Assembly (NCBI GenBank): GCA_008704415.1
Contig: VXIS01000120.1
Location: 1-64,000, forward strand
DNA: 64,000 nt
Direction of reading: 5' to 3'
Origin: Sphaerosporella brunnea
Taxonomy: Eukaryota; Ascomycota; Pezizomycetes; Pezizales; Pyronemataceae
The position numbers and the translations under genes are program-made. Of the stretch, positions 1 through 10,329 are shown in pieces; positions within the stretch are counted from its first letter, which is position 1; each line of letters begins with the position of its first letter. Below the pieces are notes generated by a model that saw nothing but the letters and a program-made list of their open reading frames with translations, made no database searches and was not told the origin of the DNA.

Positions 1-914
1 AATCTCGCGGGTTATATCCTGACGGATTCGCCTTTGAGCCTCAAAGTTGATTTCCAATCCTCGGACGAACAATTGCCCCGATTGCCACGTAAGGGTACCG
101 AGCTTCTTTGACTAGCCAGGGATTATAGATAACCCCCACTCCAACTCGGACACTCTTCTGCAGCTATGGCGTGATTGAACGCGTAAGCTTTGATGCCTAG
201 AATGCCCTATTGAAGTGCCGCAGTAGCTATGACGTGATGACCAATTACCGAAGTGACTTTGGTACTTATCAAGTCTTGTCACAGGTGCTCCCCTCATATA
301 CCCACCGGGTACGTTCCGGTATAACGGTCGGGCGCAACGTGATGTGAGTTATTTTGTACCCTGGAAAAAACTATTTTTCTATGGGAACCGGCAACTAACC
401 ACTTTTTGCCATATAACTCACGGTGAATAACCTGTGACAACTGCAGGGTGTTAGACCAACACAGTTGTCATTATTCATTTGTATGCGCACGAATGGTGAG
501 TTATTTTGTACCCTGGAAAAAACTATTTTTCTATGGGAACCGGCAACTAACTTCACCATCGCCATTATGACGTAAGTCTTGTAACTCTTAGGACACTTCC
601 TAATAGAGTGGACTTATAGATGATTATACAGCCTCACTGTCGATAATCATCACCGTCAATAAACCGTTATGTAGCCCTTAAGGTAATGTAGCCATAACTC
701 GTAAGGGGGTACCAGAAATGGTACTGTGGGAGGTGGGTGTAACACATAAGCCGCACAACCTTTTTAAAAATAAATAAATAAATAAATACAATTTAAATAC
801 CCGATTTGGATTTAAAAATTATTCGACCTGAATGTCCACTACACTCAGGTTTAAGGCGTCCCCAACTGTATGACCACCCGTTTCTTAAATGGGTGCTGTC
901 ATATATATATAATA
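1..914. other. Non-coding stretch at window start
   Basis: Apart from the 56-bp direct repeat and a short (AAAT)n run near 764-786, I see no convincing gene in this stretch; the open frames are short and unrelated to known proteins. Confidence 0.5.
344..551. repeat. Perfect 56-bp direct repeat pair
   Basis: Positions 344-399 and 496-551 carry the same 56 bases, beginning GTGAGTTATTTTG and ending GCAACTAAC, with no mismatch, separated by 96 bases. Perfect identity in otherwise non-coding DNA points to a recent local duplication or to the ends of a small unrecognised element. I see no coding potential in either copy. Confidence 0.9.
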
Positions 915-1148
915 GAGAAAAGGTCTACAATGCCCGTCTGGCGCTTATTATGTTCTACAATGCCCGACCGGTTTTAAATGCCCGCACAAAAAAAGAAATC
1001 GTTAAGACAAAAGTCCACAATGCCCGTCTGTGGCTGAGAGAGGAGAATTATTGCAAGGTGTCCTCATCTGTGTCCCGTCCACTTGCGTGTCCCCGTCCCC
1101 CGTCCGCTCGCCGCCCGCACGGTTTCCGCCTCTGCCTCCACCGACACA

Positions 1149-1220
1149 TCTTCCGCCTCCGCCTACACGTCTTCCACCTCCACCTATACGTCTTCCACCT
1201 CCGCCTACACGTCTTCCGCC
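1149..1220. repeat. 21-bp tandem repeat, about 3.5 units
   Basis: Units of the type CTTCCACCTCCGCCTACACGT repeat with small changes. Translated on the plus strand it gives Ser/Thr/Tyr-rich peptide, but there is no surrounding gene I can support. It lies inside the 915-1823 element. Confidence 0.75.
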
Positions 1221-1708
1221 TGTAATTCTCCACGCCTAACCACAGCATGTCGCTACACGAAGGCCAAGAATTTCCAACTTTTACTACGTTCAAAAAAGCG
1301 CGAGGTCGACCCCAAACGGCACGTCTCACAGCTGGGGAACAGCGCGCACGCCGGGCTGCTTTTGTAGGAGCTCTGGACGTGCCTGATAGGGTTCAACGGT
1401 GTTCTCGCTGTCACGGGGAAGGTCTCAATGTACGCAACTGCAGGGTGCTCCCTCCGGGGCTCTAATCATGAATTTCTCATCTAGAGGACGTTGTAGAGTA
1501 GTAATTCACGTTCTCATTCGCGCGTACATATCCTCACCTTGTATACTTCGCCGTGGGCCCGCGCGGCGGCCTCCCCTTAGCCGCTCTTGAGTACTAAAAC
1601 ACCCGCCGGAGTCACGGCATCAGCCTCTTGTCAAGCCACACTATTTATGGTGCGGGCATTTAAAACCGGTCGGGCATTTTAGAACATAATAAGCGCCAGA
1701 CGGGCATT

Positions 1709-1806
1709 AGAGAGTTTGCGATTCGCATCCAGACGCAAATTTAAGCTGGCCAAGACTTCGGGTCACCGCCTGATTTTTGCGTCTAGACGCAAATCGCAAA
1801 CTCTCT
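1709..1806. mobile_element. 98-bp MITE nested in the right arm of the larger element
   Basis: It starts AGAGAGTTTGCGATT and ends with the inverse, giving TIRs of about 31 bp with few mismatches. ATT stands immediately on both sides (1706-1708 and 1807-1809). Removing the insert and one ATT restores the uninterrupted TIR seen at 915-987, which is direct proof of insertion. A 3-bp target duplication is typical of PIF/Harbinger elements, so that assignment is reasonable but inferred. Confidence 0.9.
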
Positions 1807-2025
1807 ATTGTAGACCTTTTCTCCATATATAATATGTGCAACAACTAGCTAGGTCTATATCTGCCTGCACCATACCAGAAAACACCATCACCGTGCGTGA
1901 ACGAGGCAGACACAGCTCAGTGAACCCCCGCAAACGACATTTGGAAAACTATTATTATTATTTTCTGTTTATCTGCTTAACACCTCCGCACATTTGTTCC
2001 AACCCTTCAAACCTTCCTCCCAACA

Positions 2026-2661
2026 CTATTTCCCTGGGTTCACCAAGTTCTGTGGAGACAGGGGAACAGCCGGCAAGTCGCTGAGGTCTGCGAGGTCCGA
2101 CAAAGAAATCCGCGACTCCGCCGTCGGCGGTCTGGGGGTATCAGCTCTAGCCTGGGGCATAGCCCACCCTTGGTTCGCCCACTTAAAACCCGGCACTAAT
2201 AGAACACCCACACCCCTCAGCTCGCCGCGGTCTCTCCACGCCTTATACGTCTCCTGGATGCTTGGGATGCTATCGACAACTTCCTGGGCCTTCATCAAAG
2301 TCTGCCTAACGAATCCGATGTGGGTCTCGACGTGCTTGATCCACGTCTTGTTCTGTGCCAACTGCTCGAGATTGGGCAACCCCTCACGGCTCATCACCTC
2401 CCGCTGCTTTTTCGACAGCCAGGCGTAGTCCTTTTTGAGCGCTTCGATGCTCTCCTTCAGTTTGTGCGCGAGGCTCTGCAGCTCCAGGAACATCGACTTT
2501 TGGATCGACAACCCGAACGCGGGACCGTCGATTTGGCTGCCTGGGAGGACCGTGCTGAGTCCATCGATTCCCGCGCTCCAGACGTAGCAGTCGGCGGCGA
2601 CGAGGTTTAGCCGCTCCTCGAGGAGCTGGTACCGGTCTTTTTTGGATCCGAAAATAGGCAT
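2026..2661 (-). CDS. Hypothetical coiled-coil protein, 211 aa
   Basis: A single uninterrupted frame. The ATG at 2661 (protein starts MPIFGSKKDRY) is preferred over an in-frame ATG at 2799, because a TATA box lies between the two and the extra residues look like untranslated leader. The middle (about residues 40-150) is rich in Leu, Lys and Glu with heptad-like spacing (ELQSLAHKLKESIEALKK), suggesting an alpha-helical or coiled-coil protein. The C-terminal 50 residues are Pro/Ser/Asp-rich and probably disordered. No signal peptide or membrane segment is visible and I recognise no family. It stands alone between transposon remnants. Coding status is supported by length, composition and the promoter; function is unknown. 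Confidence 0.65.
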   Translation of the reverse strand: MPIFGSKKDRYQLLEERLNLVAADCYVWSAGIDGLSTVLPGSQIDGPAFGLSIQKSMFLELQSLAHKLKESIEALKKDYAWLSKKQREVMSREGLPNLEQLAQNKTWIKHVETHIGFVRQTLMKAQEVVDSIPSIQETYKAWRDRGELRGVGVLLVPGFKWANQGWAMPQARADTPRPPTAESRISLSDLADLSDLPAVPLSPQNLVNPGK

Positions 2662-2772
2662 GTTTGAGTGTGCTGTAAAGTTCGGAAGCTGGTTCTTATA
2701 GGGGGCTTTGGAGGTCAGTTGCGTAGTGCGGTTTAGTGAGTATCGTTCAGTAGAGCCAGAAAAACTGCCCGT

Positions 2773-2779
2773 TTTATAC
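2773..2779 (-). promoter_or_regulatory. TATA box for the gene at 2026-2661
   Basis: On the minus strand the sequence reads GGGTATAAAACGG, a near-consensus TATA element about 112 bases upstream of the chosen ATG. The same spacing (about 101-119 bases) recurs before the genes starting at 51362 and 58109. Confidence 0.55.
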
Positions 2780-2799
2780 CCGCCACATAGTTGTGGCAA

Positions 2800-3890
2800 C
2801 TCGCCAGTGCGTGGCTATGCAGGTTGTTTCCCGTGTTGCGAGAGCAATGGATGCAGCTGTCATGTCATTCACTGTAAACGTTTGACAGATGTCACCGGCT
2901 GGCAGATGCTAGTCTCGAGCGCTCATGGCCAGCGCTCAGCTCACTTGGAATAACGAAAGGCGGAAGCGGCCAGCATTCTCCATGCTCAATTTGGGAATGC
3001 AAGTTGCGACCAGTGTCAGGAGTGCTAGTGGTGGGCTCTGCGTGAGAAGCACTGACAGTTCCAACCATTATTCCCCAAGACTTACGTCTCGACTCGCACA
3101 ATTCCCCCTTGCCATACATTGCACGGACTGAGCAAGATCAAGTCAACCAAGCACGTTGATGTGTGAAGCAGGCTACAGTTACGCCAGTTAGGGCTTTATG
3201 ACTTTTTTCAACGAAGCGGGGGGAGTAGCGTCAAAATTGAAATCTTTATAGAGCGATGTTCTATATATAGCAACAAACAGCCACCTGTTCCTGTTATAGA
3301 TCTGTCTATCCTGCCGAGCAAACTATAACACGCAGCAAACAAGCTCGGGCCGGCCGACAGCGCAAATATCCTACGTGAGACTTCCTTATCGATACATCTA
3401 CTACCAAATCAATGCAATTATTTTTGCGGTGTCCAGTTCCCCTGATGACACTCGCCGATGGCTATATCGGGCAATTTAATGCGTGAGGCAGCCACCAAAT
3501 CAATACGCATTATTTTTTGCGGCGCGCAGTTCTTGGAATCTTTCATTACACTCGCCTGTTATGTATCATACCGGGTAATGGGCGAGGCACCAACTACTAA
3601 TATTTGCTTGCTCTGAACCGAGTGTTACTGTGGACTTCTGTTCCATTGCTCCGCCACTGATCTGCATGGTGTAGCGTTAAGTAAATGCAATGCTCGCATA
3701 GCTAGACGGCAGAATCGGGTGTCAGAGGAACCGCGGTGACCCTAAACTTTCAAAGCATTGACGAGTCGTTTCTGGAACCCGAAGACGTAGCTGCCGGTAT
3801 GCAAAAACCAAAAGCAGAGGCATCACCAGCGCCAGCGTGAAACACGTCGTCCACATCGGTATTTTTGCGGTCCTAAATACCATATATCGT
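2800..3890. other. Intergenic, no gene recognised
   Basis: I find only short open frames. The one notable structure is a diverged direct repeat at 3404-3589, described separately. Confidence 0.5.
3404..3589. repeat. Diverged tandem duplication, units of about 90 bp
   Basis: Two adjacent blocks (about 3404-3489 and 3494-3589) share ACCAAATCAAT, a TTATTTTTTGCGG-like stretch, ACACTCGCC, and GTGAGGCA/GCGAGGCA at the ends. The similarity is imperfect, so the duplication is old. Confidence 0.6.
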
Positions 3891-3898
3891 TCTTTACG

Positions 3899-4400
3899 TA
3901 GTGATGGACACAAGCCGAGCCGAGCCGAGCCATGAGGAAGGCTCGAGCCAGCTCGGCTTGTTAGAACATGGGCTCGTCAAGCCGAGCCGAGCCTGAAAAG
4001 CTCGAGCTTTGGCTCGAACTACGGCCCCAGTCAGAGCACCCTAGCCAGAGCGAAGGCGGGGATAGTGGCCATGGTGATGGCCAGGAGCATACGGACGAGG
4101 GCGACGCGAGGGCATCGAAGCAGAGCAGAACAGGAAACTGATCCAGAAGGCTTGTTGAATGAGTTAGGGGCAGTGGGATCAGATAGGATGAGTTAAAAGG
4201 AGTTGGACGAGTTAGGAGGGTTGGGATGAGTTCCGACGAGTCGGACGAGTTATGATGAGATAGGATGAGTTAAGAGCAGTTGGTCGACTTAGGAGGAGTT
4301 GGGATGTGTTAGGGGCCCGCCGACGGAATGTCTAGCTAGCTAGCTATAATAAAAGGCTCGAGCCTTTGACTCGAGCCGACTCGGCTTATGTCCATCACTA
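3899..4400. mobile_element. hAT-type MITE, 502 bp, with 8-bp target duplication
   Basis: The left end reads TAGTGATGGACACAAGCC and the inverse of the right end reads TAGTGATGGACATAAGCC; about 20 of 21 terminal bases match. The bases TCTTTACG lie directly outside both ends (3891-3898 and 4401-4408), a perfect 8-bp target site duplication. TIRs of this type with an 8-bp duplication are the hallmark of hAT transposons. The interior carries repeated AGCCGAGCC motifs near both ends and a degenerate minisatellite of GATGAGTTAGGA-like units (about 4150-4320). It has no transposase and so is non-autonomous. Confidence 0.92.
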
Positions 4401-4695
4401 TCTTTACGGCTAGGTTCCTGTTTTGTCGATTACCGCTGCGTCGCCGGACAAGTTATGGGATGTCCTACAGCGCTGGGACAAACCACAACTATCGCTCTAG
4501 TTACCACTCATGAAAATTCCGCGACCAAAGGCCGGCACTGATGGTAGCTGACGCGAACAGCAGCGATTGTTTTTCTGTAGAAAATCGAACCCGTCAGATA
4601 TTTGTGATGGACAGTTACGAAACCTCACTACACCTGTACAAAGGGCAAATAGCGACCACAGCGAGTTGTCATCTAAATTTCAAATCAAACACTAC

Positions 4696-5049
4696 TACCG
4701 CATTATCCCGGTAATAAGGCAATTTCACAGACGCCGAAGTATACTGACACGTACCGTTCAGCGGGCAGTGAAGCTGGATGGGAAGTGTTTCGACGCGAGC
4801 TGGAGTGGGAAGGTGAAAAGTCAAAAAGACGTCAATGCGACGAAGGCGCTGGAGACAAGGTGGAGACGGGGAAGAGCGCTCAGGCTCTCCCCCCGCTCTG
4901 TTTAAGGTTTTACTGACCACCACTGGTCGAGCACTGTCCAAGCACGTCGCTTCCGACCGCCTCTCACACAGCTTCACTGCCCGCTGAACGGTACGTGTCA
5001 GTATACTTCGACGTCTGTGAAATTGCCTTATTATCGGGATAATACGGTA
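4696..5049. mobile_element. 354-bp MITE with 81-bp TIRs
   Basis: 4696-4776 and 4969-5049 are inverted copies of each other (TACCGCATTATCCCG versus TACCGTATTATCCCG at the ends, GCGGGCAGTGAAGCTG at the inner limits) with few mismatches. The ends are TA...TA, compatible with a Tc1/mariner-like TA duplication, but that is inference. The 190-bp interior has no transposase. Confidence 0.88.
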
Positions 5050-5273
5050 CGCACTTTGTCTACTATCATTGCACCGCCAATCTCCAGCTAACTAAGCTTG
5101 CTTCGTCCTCCAGCCCTAACTCCACGCTTGAACGAATCTCTTCCGCTGTGATATCGGCCCTGCCCGGAGGCGCTTGACTGAATATGTTATTGATGTTTAG
5201 AGTGCTTCGGGGCGGTATGAGCCTTCCGGCACAGCGCGGGGGCAATTTCCGATGTCGCCCTCACCGCAACATG

Positions 5274-6720
5274 AAAAGGGACCCATTCCGTCGCCCCTTT
5301 TCCCGTGCAAACAGTTCAGCAGAACCTACGGACCTGCTGTCTTATGGTGGCATCAACTGCATGCTGCACTATCTGTTGGTTCTGAACGTTGAATTTCCGG
5401 AAGACGACAAGTTTGGCCAAGAGATAGGCGACGGCACCGAAAATAAAAAGGGACCCTATCCGACGCCCTTTTCCCCGTGCAAACAGTGCTCTTTGCAGAG
5501 AACCCACGGACCGATATTGCAAACCTTGAGAGGATGCAACTGATGATTCATTTTGTTCATTCCAACCTGTATTGTCAATGCGACCAAACTGCTTATTGGT
5601 GGGAATCACGAAATCTTGAAAAGTCGTCTGGTTCCAAACGTCGACTTGATGGAAGGTGACTACGATGCCGAGCTTGAAGAAGAGCGTGGCGACAGCTTCA
5701 CCACCGGGCTCCTTGATGGAATCGAAAATAAAAAGGGACCGAATACACGCCCTTTTCCCCGTGCAAACAATCCCTTTGCAGACAACCCATGGACCGCTCT
5801 TGAGTAGCGTGAACACGCAACGACCTAAAATCTCCAGTATCCCGGCCTCAGCACACTGTAGCAGGACTGCTGTTGGACCACATGACGACGTACACACTCG
5901 TGCATTGAGGCAATGAAGACCATCGAGATCCTGTGTCACTGTGATCGAACTGCTTCATTGCTGCATCAACGGCATCCTGAACGCTGATGTGGTTGCGAAC
6001 ATCGACTTGATGGAAAACGACAAGAATGCTGAAGTCGGCGAAGAGCTAGCTGGGTGACAGATTTGTCACCACGCTCAGCTCCTTGAGGACTGACAATAAA
6101 AAGGGACCCTTTCCGACGCCCTTTTCCCCGTGCAAACAGTTCTCTTTGCAGAGAACCCACGGACCGATCTTGGGAAGCTTGTATACGCAACAACCCTCAT
6201 TGCCCAGTATTCAGACCAGACGTGTATCGTCATCTGCTTCTGCCACCAGTTGACGATGTGCCATCAAGCCCTGAGGCCTGCGAGCGGTAAACATCATGGA
6301 GCCATCGATGTCGGACTTGATCATTGCATTATCAACAGCCTGGGCACCAGAAGATCGTACGCATCGAGGGGATGTCGATCAAGTCACGGGACACCTCGAT
6401 GTCATAGTCTCAGCTTATGAAGAATCCACAGACTGGTTATAACGTCCAGAATGCAATAGCTCCGAAGGCCCGTATTTATCGACTACCAGGCAGTGTATCC
6501 CCCTAGAATGATGTTAGCACTGACAGACTATCAGCAATTGGAGGCAACCCACATCGATGATGATGTCTGAGCCAGTCAGGTAAGTCTTGCCATAAAGGAT
6601 GAAAGGATTACGGCTAAGTTGTTGAGCTCGTCAACGTGTATAAAAAGGGACCAAACACACGCCCTTTCCCCCGTGCAACCAGCTCGTTGAGCCCACGGAC
6701 CGGTACCAAAATTTGGATAG
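5274..6720. repeat. Five dispersed copies of a 75-bp unit
   Basis: Copies lie at about 5274-5340, 5441-5520, 5725-5803, 6094-6175 and 6638-6720. Each runs AATAAAAAGGGAC, then CGCCCTTTTCCCCGTGCAA, then AGAACCCACGGACCG with small changes. The copies differ by single-base indels, so no one reading frame is shared, and the unit is probably non-coding or dead. They alternate with fragments of a dehydrogenase relic. Confidence 0.85.
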
Positions 6721-6950
6721 CTTGGAGATGCGACTGCCTTCCGCTTCTGCGAAAGCAATTTTGTTGCCCAACCCGCGAGCGCCTCCAGAAAAAGACTTGC
6801 CAGAGTGATGGTAGTCGAGTTCCCGGTCAACAGGCTCATAAGCAAGGAAGAAGGCGAAGGTGCGGATCCCAAGATAATCGATGGCATTGAAGCTCGCAGG
6901 CCCCACCCCTCCTGCGGCCCCGGGCCCAGTACCCGGTCCCTCATCATCCG
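5316..6950 (-). pseudogene. Shattered short-chain dehydrogenase (SDR) relic with repeated middle segment
   Basis: On the minus strand, about 6740-6830 encodes FSGGARGLGNKIAFAEAEG, the SDR dinucleotide-binding TGxxxGxG region with Ser for Thr. Further downstream three related segments resemble the following SDR beta-strand region: HQVDVRNHISVQDAVDAAM (about 5960-6050), HQVDVWNQTTFQDF followed by QFGRID (about 5580-5670), and NVQNQQIVQHAVDATI (about 5320-5420). The order agrees with an SDR running N to C on this strand. Each copy is interrupted by the 75-bp unit, frames change, and no catalytic YxxxK is seen. SDRs are NAD(P)-dependent oxidoreductases; this copy cannot be functional as read. The family assignment rests on motifs only. 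Confidence 0.55.
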
Positions 6951-7163
6951 AAATCGGGAACATATTGTATTGTTGTCGGGCTAAGCGTGGCGTGCTGCTG
7001 AAGAGCGGTAAAAGCGCTAGCGAAGGCCAGACTGAAGGAAAGGATTGGTAGCCAACTCTTTCAAAAGCTTCTTGGCTGACGCAAACGTTCCGGGCGAATC
7101 GCATCGAAGGTCAGCTTGTCAAAGGAAGCTTGGCTCCTCTCCTCTACTTTCGTAGGGTCTCCA

Positions 7164-7675
7164 TCAGTGTAGTTCCAGGACTTGCCAATCCCCCAACCGC
7201 TCGAAGTATGGTTCGACTGCAAGGGCCTGGATCACAGCGGCAATGTTGTTGCCCAAAACTGCAGCCAGCAGGCAAGACTGGCGTGCTCTAGCAGGCCCGT
7301 GCCTGGTTCTTCGTTGACGCTGATCGCTTGAGGACGGGAATCTGCGATCGCGATTGTCCATTGCATTTTCAATCGGCTGCATCCACACTGTGTTATCACC
7401 TGTATGATCATTAGCATGCCGGCGGTTTCACATAAGCTTATCTACTCACCGTTGCGTGGTTATACACCCCCGCTCCCTGCCGTGGTGCTCTTTTCCAGAT
7501 TCCCCGGGACAGGACCGCAATGCTTGAGAGCGGTGCCTGCCTGAGTTCCAAGAATCATTGATGAAGGAAGCTGCGTTCCTCTTATGCATGGCAGTGCCCG
7601 CGACCTCTGGTAGGATAGTTTAGTTTTTTCAGCTGCCTCGGTAGGCTTTTGGGAGCGGTTGAAGTGGAGATTCAT
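7164..7675 (-). other. Possible degraded spliced gene, no family recognised
   Basis: An ATG frame starts at 7675. A very good intron signal follows at 7449-7400 on the minus strand: donor GTGAGT, branch GCTAATG, acceptor ACAG, 50 bases. The upstream frame that opens with the ATG stops before the donor, however, and the exon after the acceptor is open in more than one frame. It may be the 5' part of the broken gene that continues into the SDR relic, or a separate dead gene. Function cannot be assigned. Confidence 0.3.
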
Positions 7676-7699
7676 GGAGAGTAATCGTCCTGGATAGTG

Positions 7700-9590
7700 G
7701 AAAAAGTAGGCTTAACTTCGGACGTGAAGAAAGAAAGAAAGCGAAATGGCTGTTTATGATAAAAGGATTGCTTTCCTCGAAGCATAGGCCTCGTTGGAAG
7801 GCGAAGTCTGTTGGTCAAATGGCAGAGTTGAAGAGAGATGAAGAAGAAGAAGCGAAAGAGCTAAGCGAAGCTGTGGGGGGATTTAAAATACACGAGTGCA
7901 CGTGATATCGCTTAAAAGATAAGCATTGTTTCCTTTCCGCTCTTCCCAAAGTAACAACCACCACTATCCTCCTACCAAAGGCAATGTTCACGACTACTGT
8001 TCTCTCACCAACCCCATTCGGCGTCACCACTCCCGGGAGCAAAACAAAAACTACAATTAGCACGGATTCCCATCCAATAAACTGAGAGTCTACGGAACTG
8101 GCAGAGGAAGCCTTGTTCTGGGATCAAAGGGAGTACCCTCATCTGTCTTGTGGAAAGCTTCGGCGCGCTTCGGATAACTGCGTTTCAGGAGCTATGGATG
8201 CCTTCGGGCAAAGCCAAGGGTAAGTCGCCAATATCCCATCCCTTGATGTGTTGGCAAGCCATCCAGACCTGCTGAAGTTTGCCTGAAGACAGTTGTTCTA
8301 TCAGATTCAGCCCCCGAACTGCGGTAATCTGATTAGACACACGCAGGCGATACCAAGGCTTTTTCTCCCAAGGACTCGGGTAAGTTAAGCAGTATACCCT
8401 AATCCGTGTTTCAACTGCGGATACCGACGCTCCATAGAAGAGTGCCTACCGAGGCGGCATAGTGGGGGGGAGTTCGAAGCCCCTAATCTTCCAGTGACTC
8501 TCTCGAGGTCATTATGCCCTATTTCGCCGGCGCCGGGCTTACACGAAGGTCCAGGAGGAGCTTATGTTCTTTCAGAGACTAGCCGTGGGCCGGGGCCGAT
8601 TTGGGGGATGGAGGATGGGGATCTATTCATGCGTTTTTTTTTTTTTTTTTGTTTTTTCTTCATTAATCTACATTAGTCGATTTGTTGCATTTGCCACATT
8701 CACTGCCCGCAGATGATACAAAATCAAATGCGTTTTTTGTCTGAGGACCGCTATAACGTTCAGGTCCCAGGGATAACCTGCACTCCACAGTAGAAGTGAT
8801 ATGATCGCCTGTAAAAAGAAATGAGGACGACTGTTTCTTCATATTTCAACTCGCAGCAAGTTAATACGGTGCCGGTCATCACCATCTTCCCGATCGGAAG
8901 GCGATGCGCCGGTAACAAGACATATGTACCAGTAAAACCTGTTCTCTTAACGGCTATGGTGAGGGCGCCGATAATGGATACGCTGCATGTGCATTTCGTT
9001 GTGGTGAGAGTGGATCAACCGCACAGGCCGGTGCAAGCGGGGGAATGAGTTATAAGCCACCTTTGTTTTTGTTGCCGGCCCCCTCTCCATCTACCTATAT
9101 CCCCGTTGAGTGGTTATAAAACTTGTGTTCGTACGTTGTCGGTGTTGATGATGGGTGCGTCGGTATTCAATCGTTTCTTGAACGTTAGCCGCAAAGGCTT
9201 CCTGTAAGCGCATTGTTTGCGCCCATGACACATCTTTCCCACCAGCAGATGGATTCTGGCACAACAGCACAGGTGTTCCGGCTCTCAAAACACCAATTCT
9301 ACTGCCCTGGTCTGGCTGGACAATGTTGGGTGGACGCACAGTGTTTTGACACCTCAGGTCTGTCAGCAAAGTCCCTGCGAAGAAGCGCTTCAGTCCTGCA
9401 AATCATGAAGGCTCGCTTGCCCACGCCTTGGCGTCAGGCATTTACCGAGAAAACTTCAAGTTCCGCGCAAGGCTGTCGCTATCACGATATCTGATGTCGC
9501 GTTGCTTCTTTAATGTAAAGCGTGAGGGGTATCTGGTTCAAGATAGGGATGCGGTCGGTTTGCGGGTGTTAGTAGAGCTTGATCAGGAGT
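7700..9590. other. Intergenic, no gene recognised
   Basis: Only short unrelated open frames and a T-tract (about 8634-8650) are visible. Confidence 0.45.
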
Positions 9591-9591
9591 T

Positions 9592-10329
9592 GAATCGTCT
9601 CCCCAGCTGCTGTGAAGCACAGTGAGAGGTCCTTCGGTCGGCACGACGTTGTCGCGTCACGGCCTGTGGCCGGCTCTCCGAATCGGATGGCTTGCCTTGG
9701 ATGAGGATTTGCTGTCGGTTGTGGAGTCATCAGCAATATACTGTCCTTAGAGAGGTTTGAAAGTGGTGATGGTAAGCAAGTCTTCAGTAGCTGATGAACC
9801 ATCAGGGTGATGGAAAAGGAACATCATGGCAGCAAAAGATATAACTACCGTCGCGGTCTCCGCTGGCTCGGCTTTGACCTCAGATAGGTATATCTTCCAA
9901 GCCTAGCTAGGGCTTGTAACCTAGGGAAGGGTGTATTTCAACTTCACCGTCAGCAGCCAGCCGATGTGAGAATCGAACCCTCCACGTTCAGGACTGACGC
10001 AGCTAGCAAGGCCTTACCAACTGCGCCACGAGCGACTAGGTCTAACAATACAATCCGAATGTTGATGGTAAAGACGTGAAGCTACCCGAACCCTTTGCGG
10101 CACTCGGTCCTCCCACTATGATTGCATTCATCCATCCGACAAGTCAACATTCGAACCCCCATCGACATAGTGACTCCCTTCCTCCACCTCGAGATGCCAA
10201 CACGGGACGCTCACACCTGACCACTACACCCTGCCTCTATGAGTTCCGCAGCCACAAAACATCCTGCTAACGCTTCTAACAGGATCAGATACGCGCGATA
10301 CCGGTCGCTGTGCAAGGGTCGACGCACAT
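9592..10329. repeat. Copy A of a 740-bp dispersed element
   Basis: This block is almost identical to 38037-38779: both begin GAATCGTCTCCCCA and end GTCGACGCACAT, and the flanks are unrelated. In copy B the element sits inside a Mutator-like transposase frame, so it is an insertion. It contains a tRNA-like pol III promoter region on the minus strand. No TIRs, LTRs or transposase are visible. Neither SINE nor Helitron fits well, because the pol III region is internal rather than at the end. Confidence 0.85.
9961..10034 (-). other. tRNA-like sequence with A and B boxes (copy A)
   Basis: On the minus strand TGGCGCAGTTGG matches the pol III A box and GGTTCGATTC the B box, at normal tRNA spacing. 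The flanking 7-base acceptor arms do not pair and the T stem has a mismatch, so this is a tRNA-derived promoter within the 740-bp element rather than a working tRNA. Confidence 0.6.

Larger units (their letters stand above)
915..1823. mobile_element. Inverted-repeat element with 73-bp TIRs (MULE-like, non-autonomous)
   Basis: The left arm at 915-987 (starts GAGAAAAGGTCTAC, ends TGCCCGCAC) is found again inverted at 1650-1708 plus 1810-1823. The two parts of the right arm add up to exactly 73 bases once the nested insertion at 1709-1809 is removed, with a single mismatch. Both arms contain repeated TGCCCG blocks. The flanks are AT-rich (ATATATAATA-like) on both sides, so a target duplication of about 9-10 bp is possible but not certain. 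Long TIRs with an internal region lacking a transposase suit a Mutator-like non-autonomous element; the superfamily is inference. Confidence 0.8.

Noticed and set aside
9961..10034. Functional tRNA genes at 9.96 and 38.40 kb
   Set aside because: Acceptor arms do not pair and both lie inside copies of a mobile 740-bp sequence; only the promoter boxes are tRNA-like.
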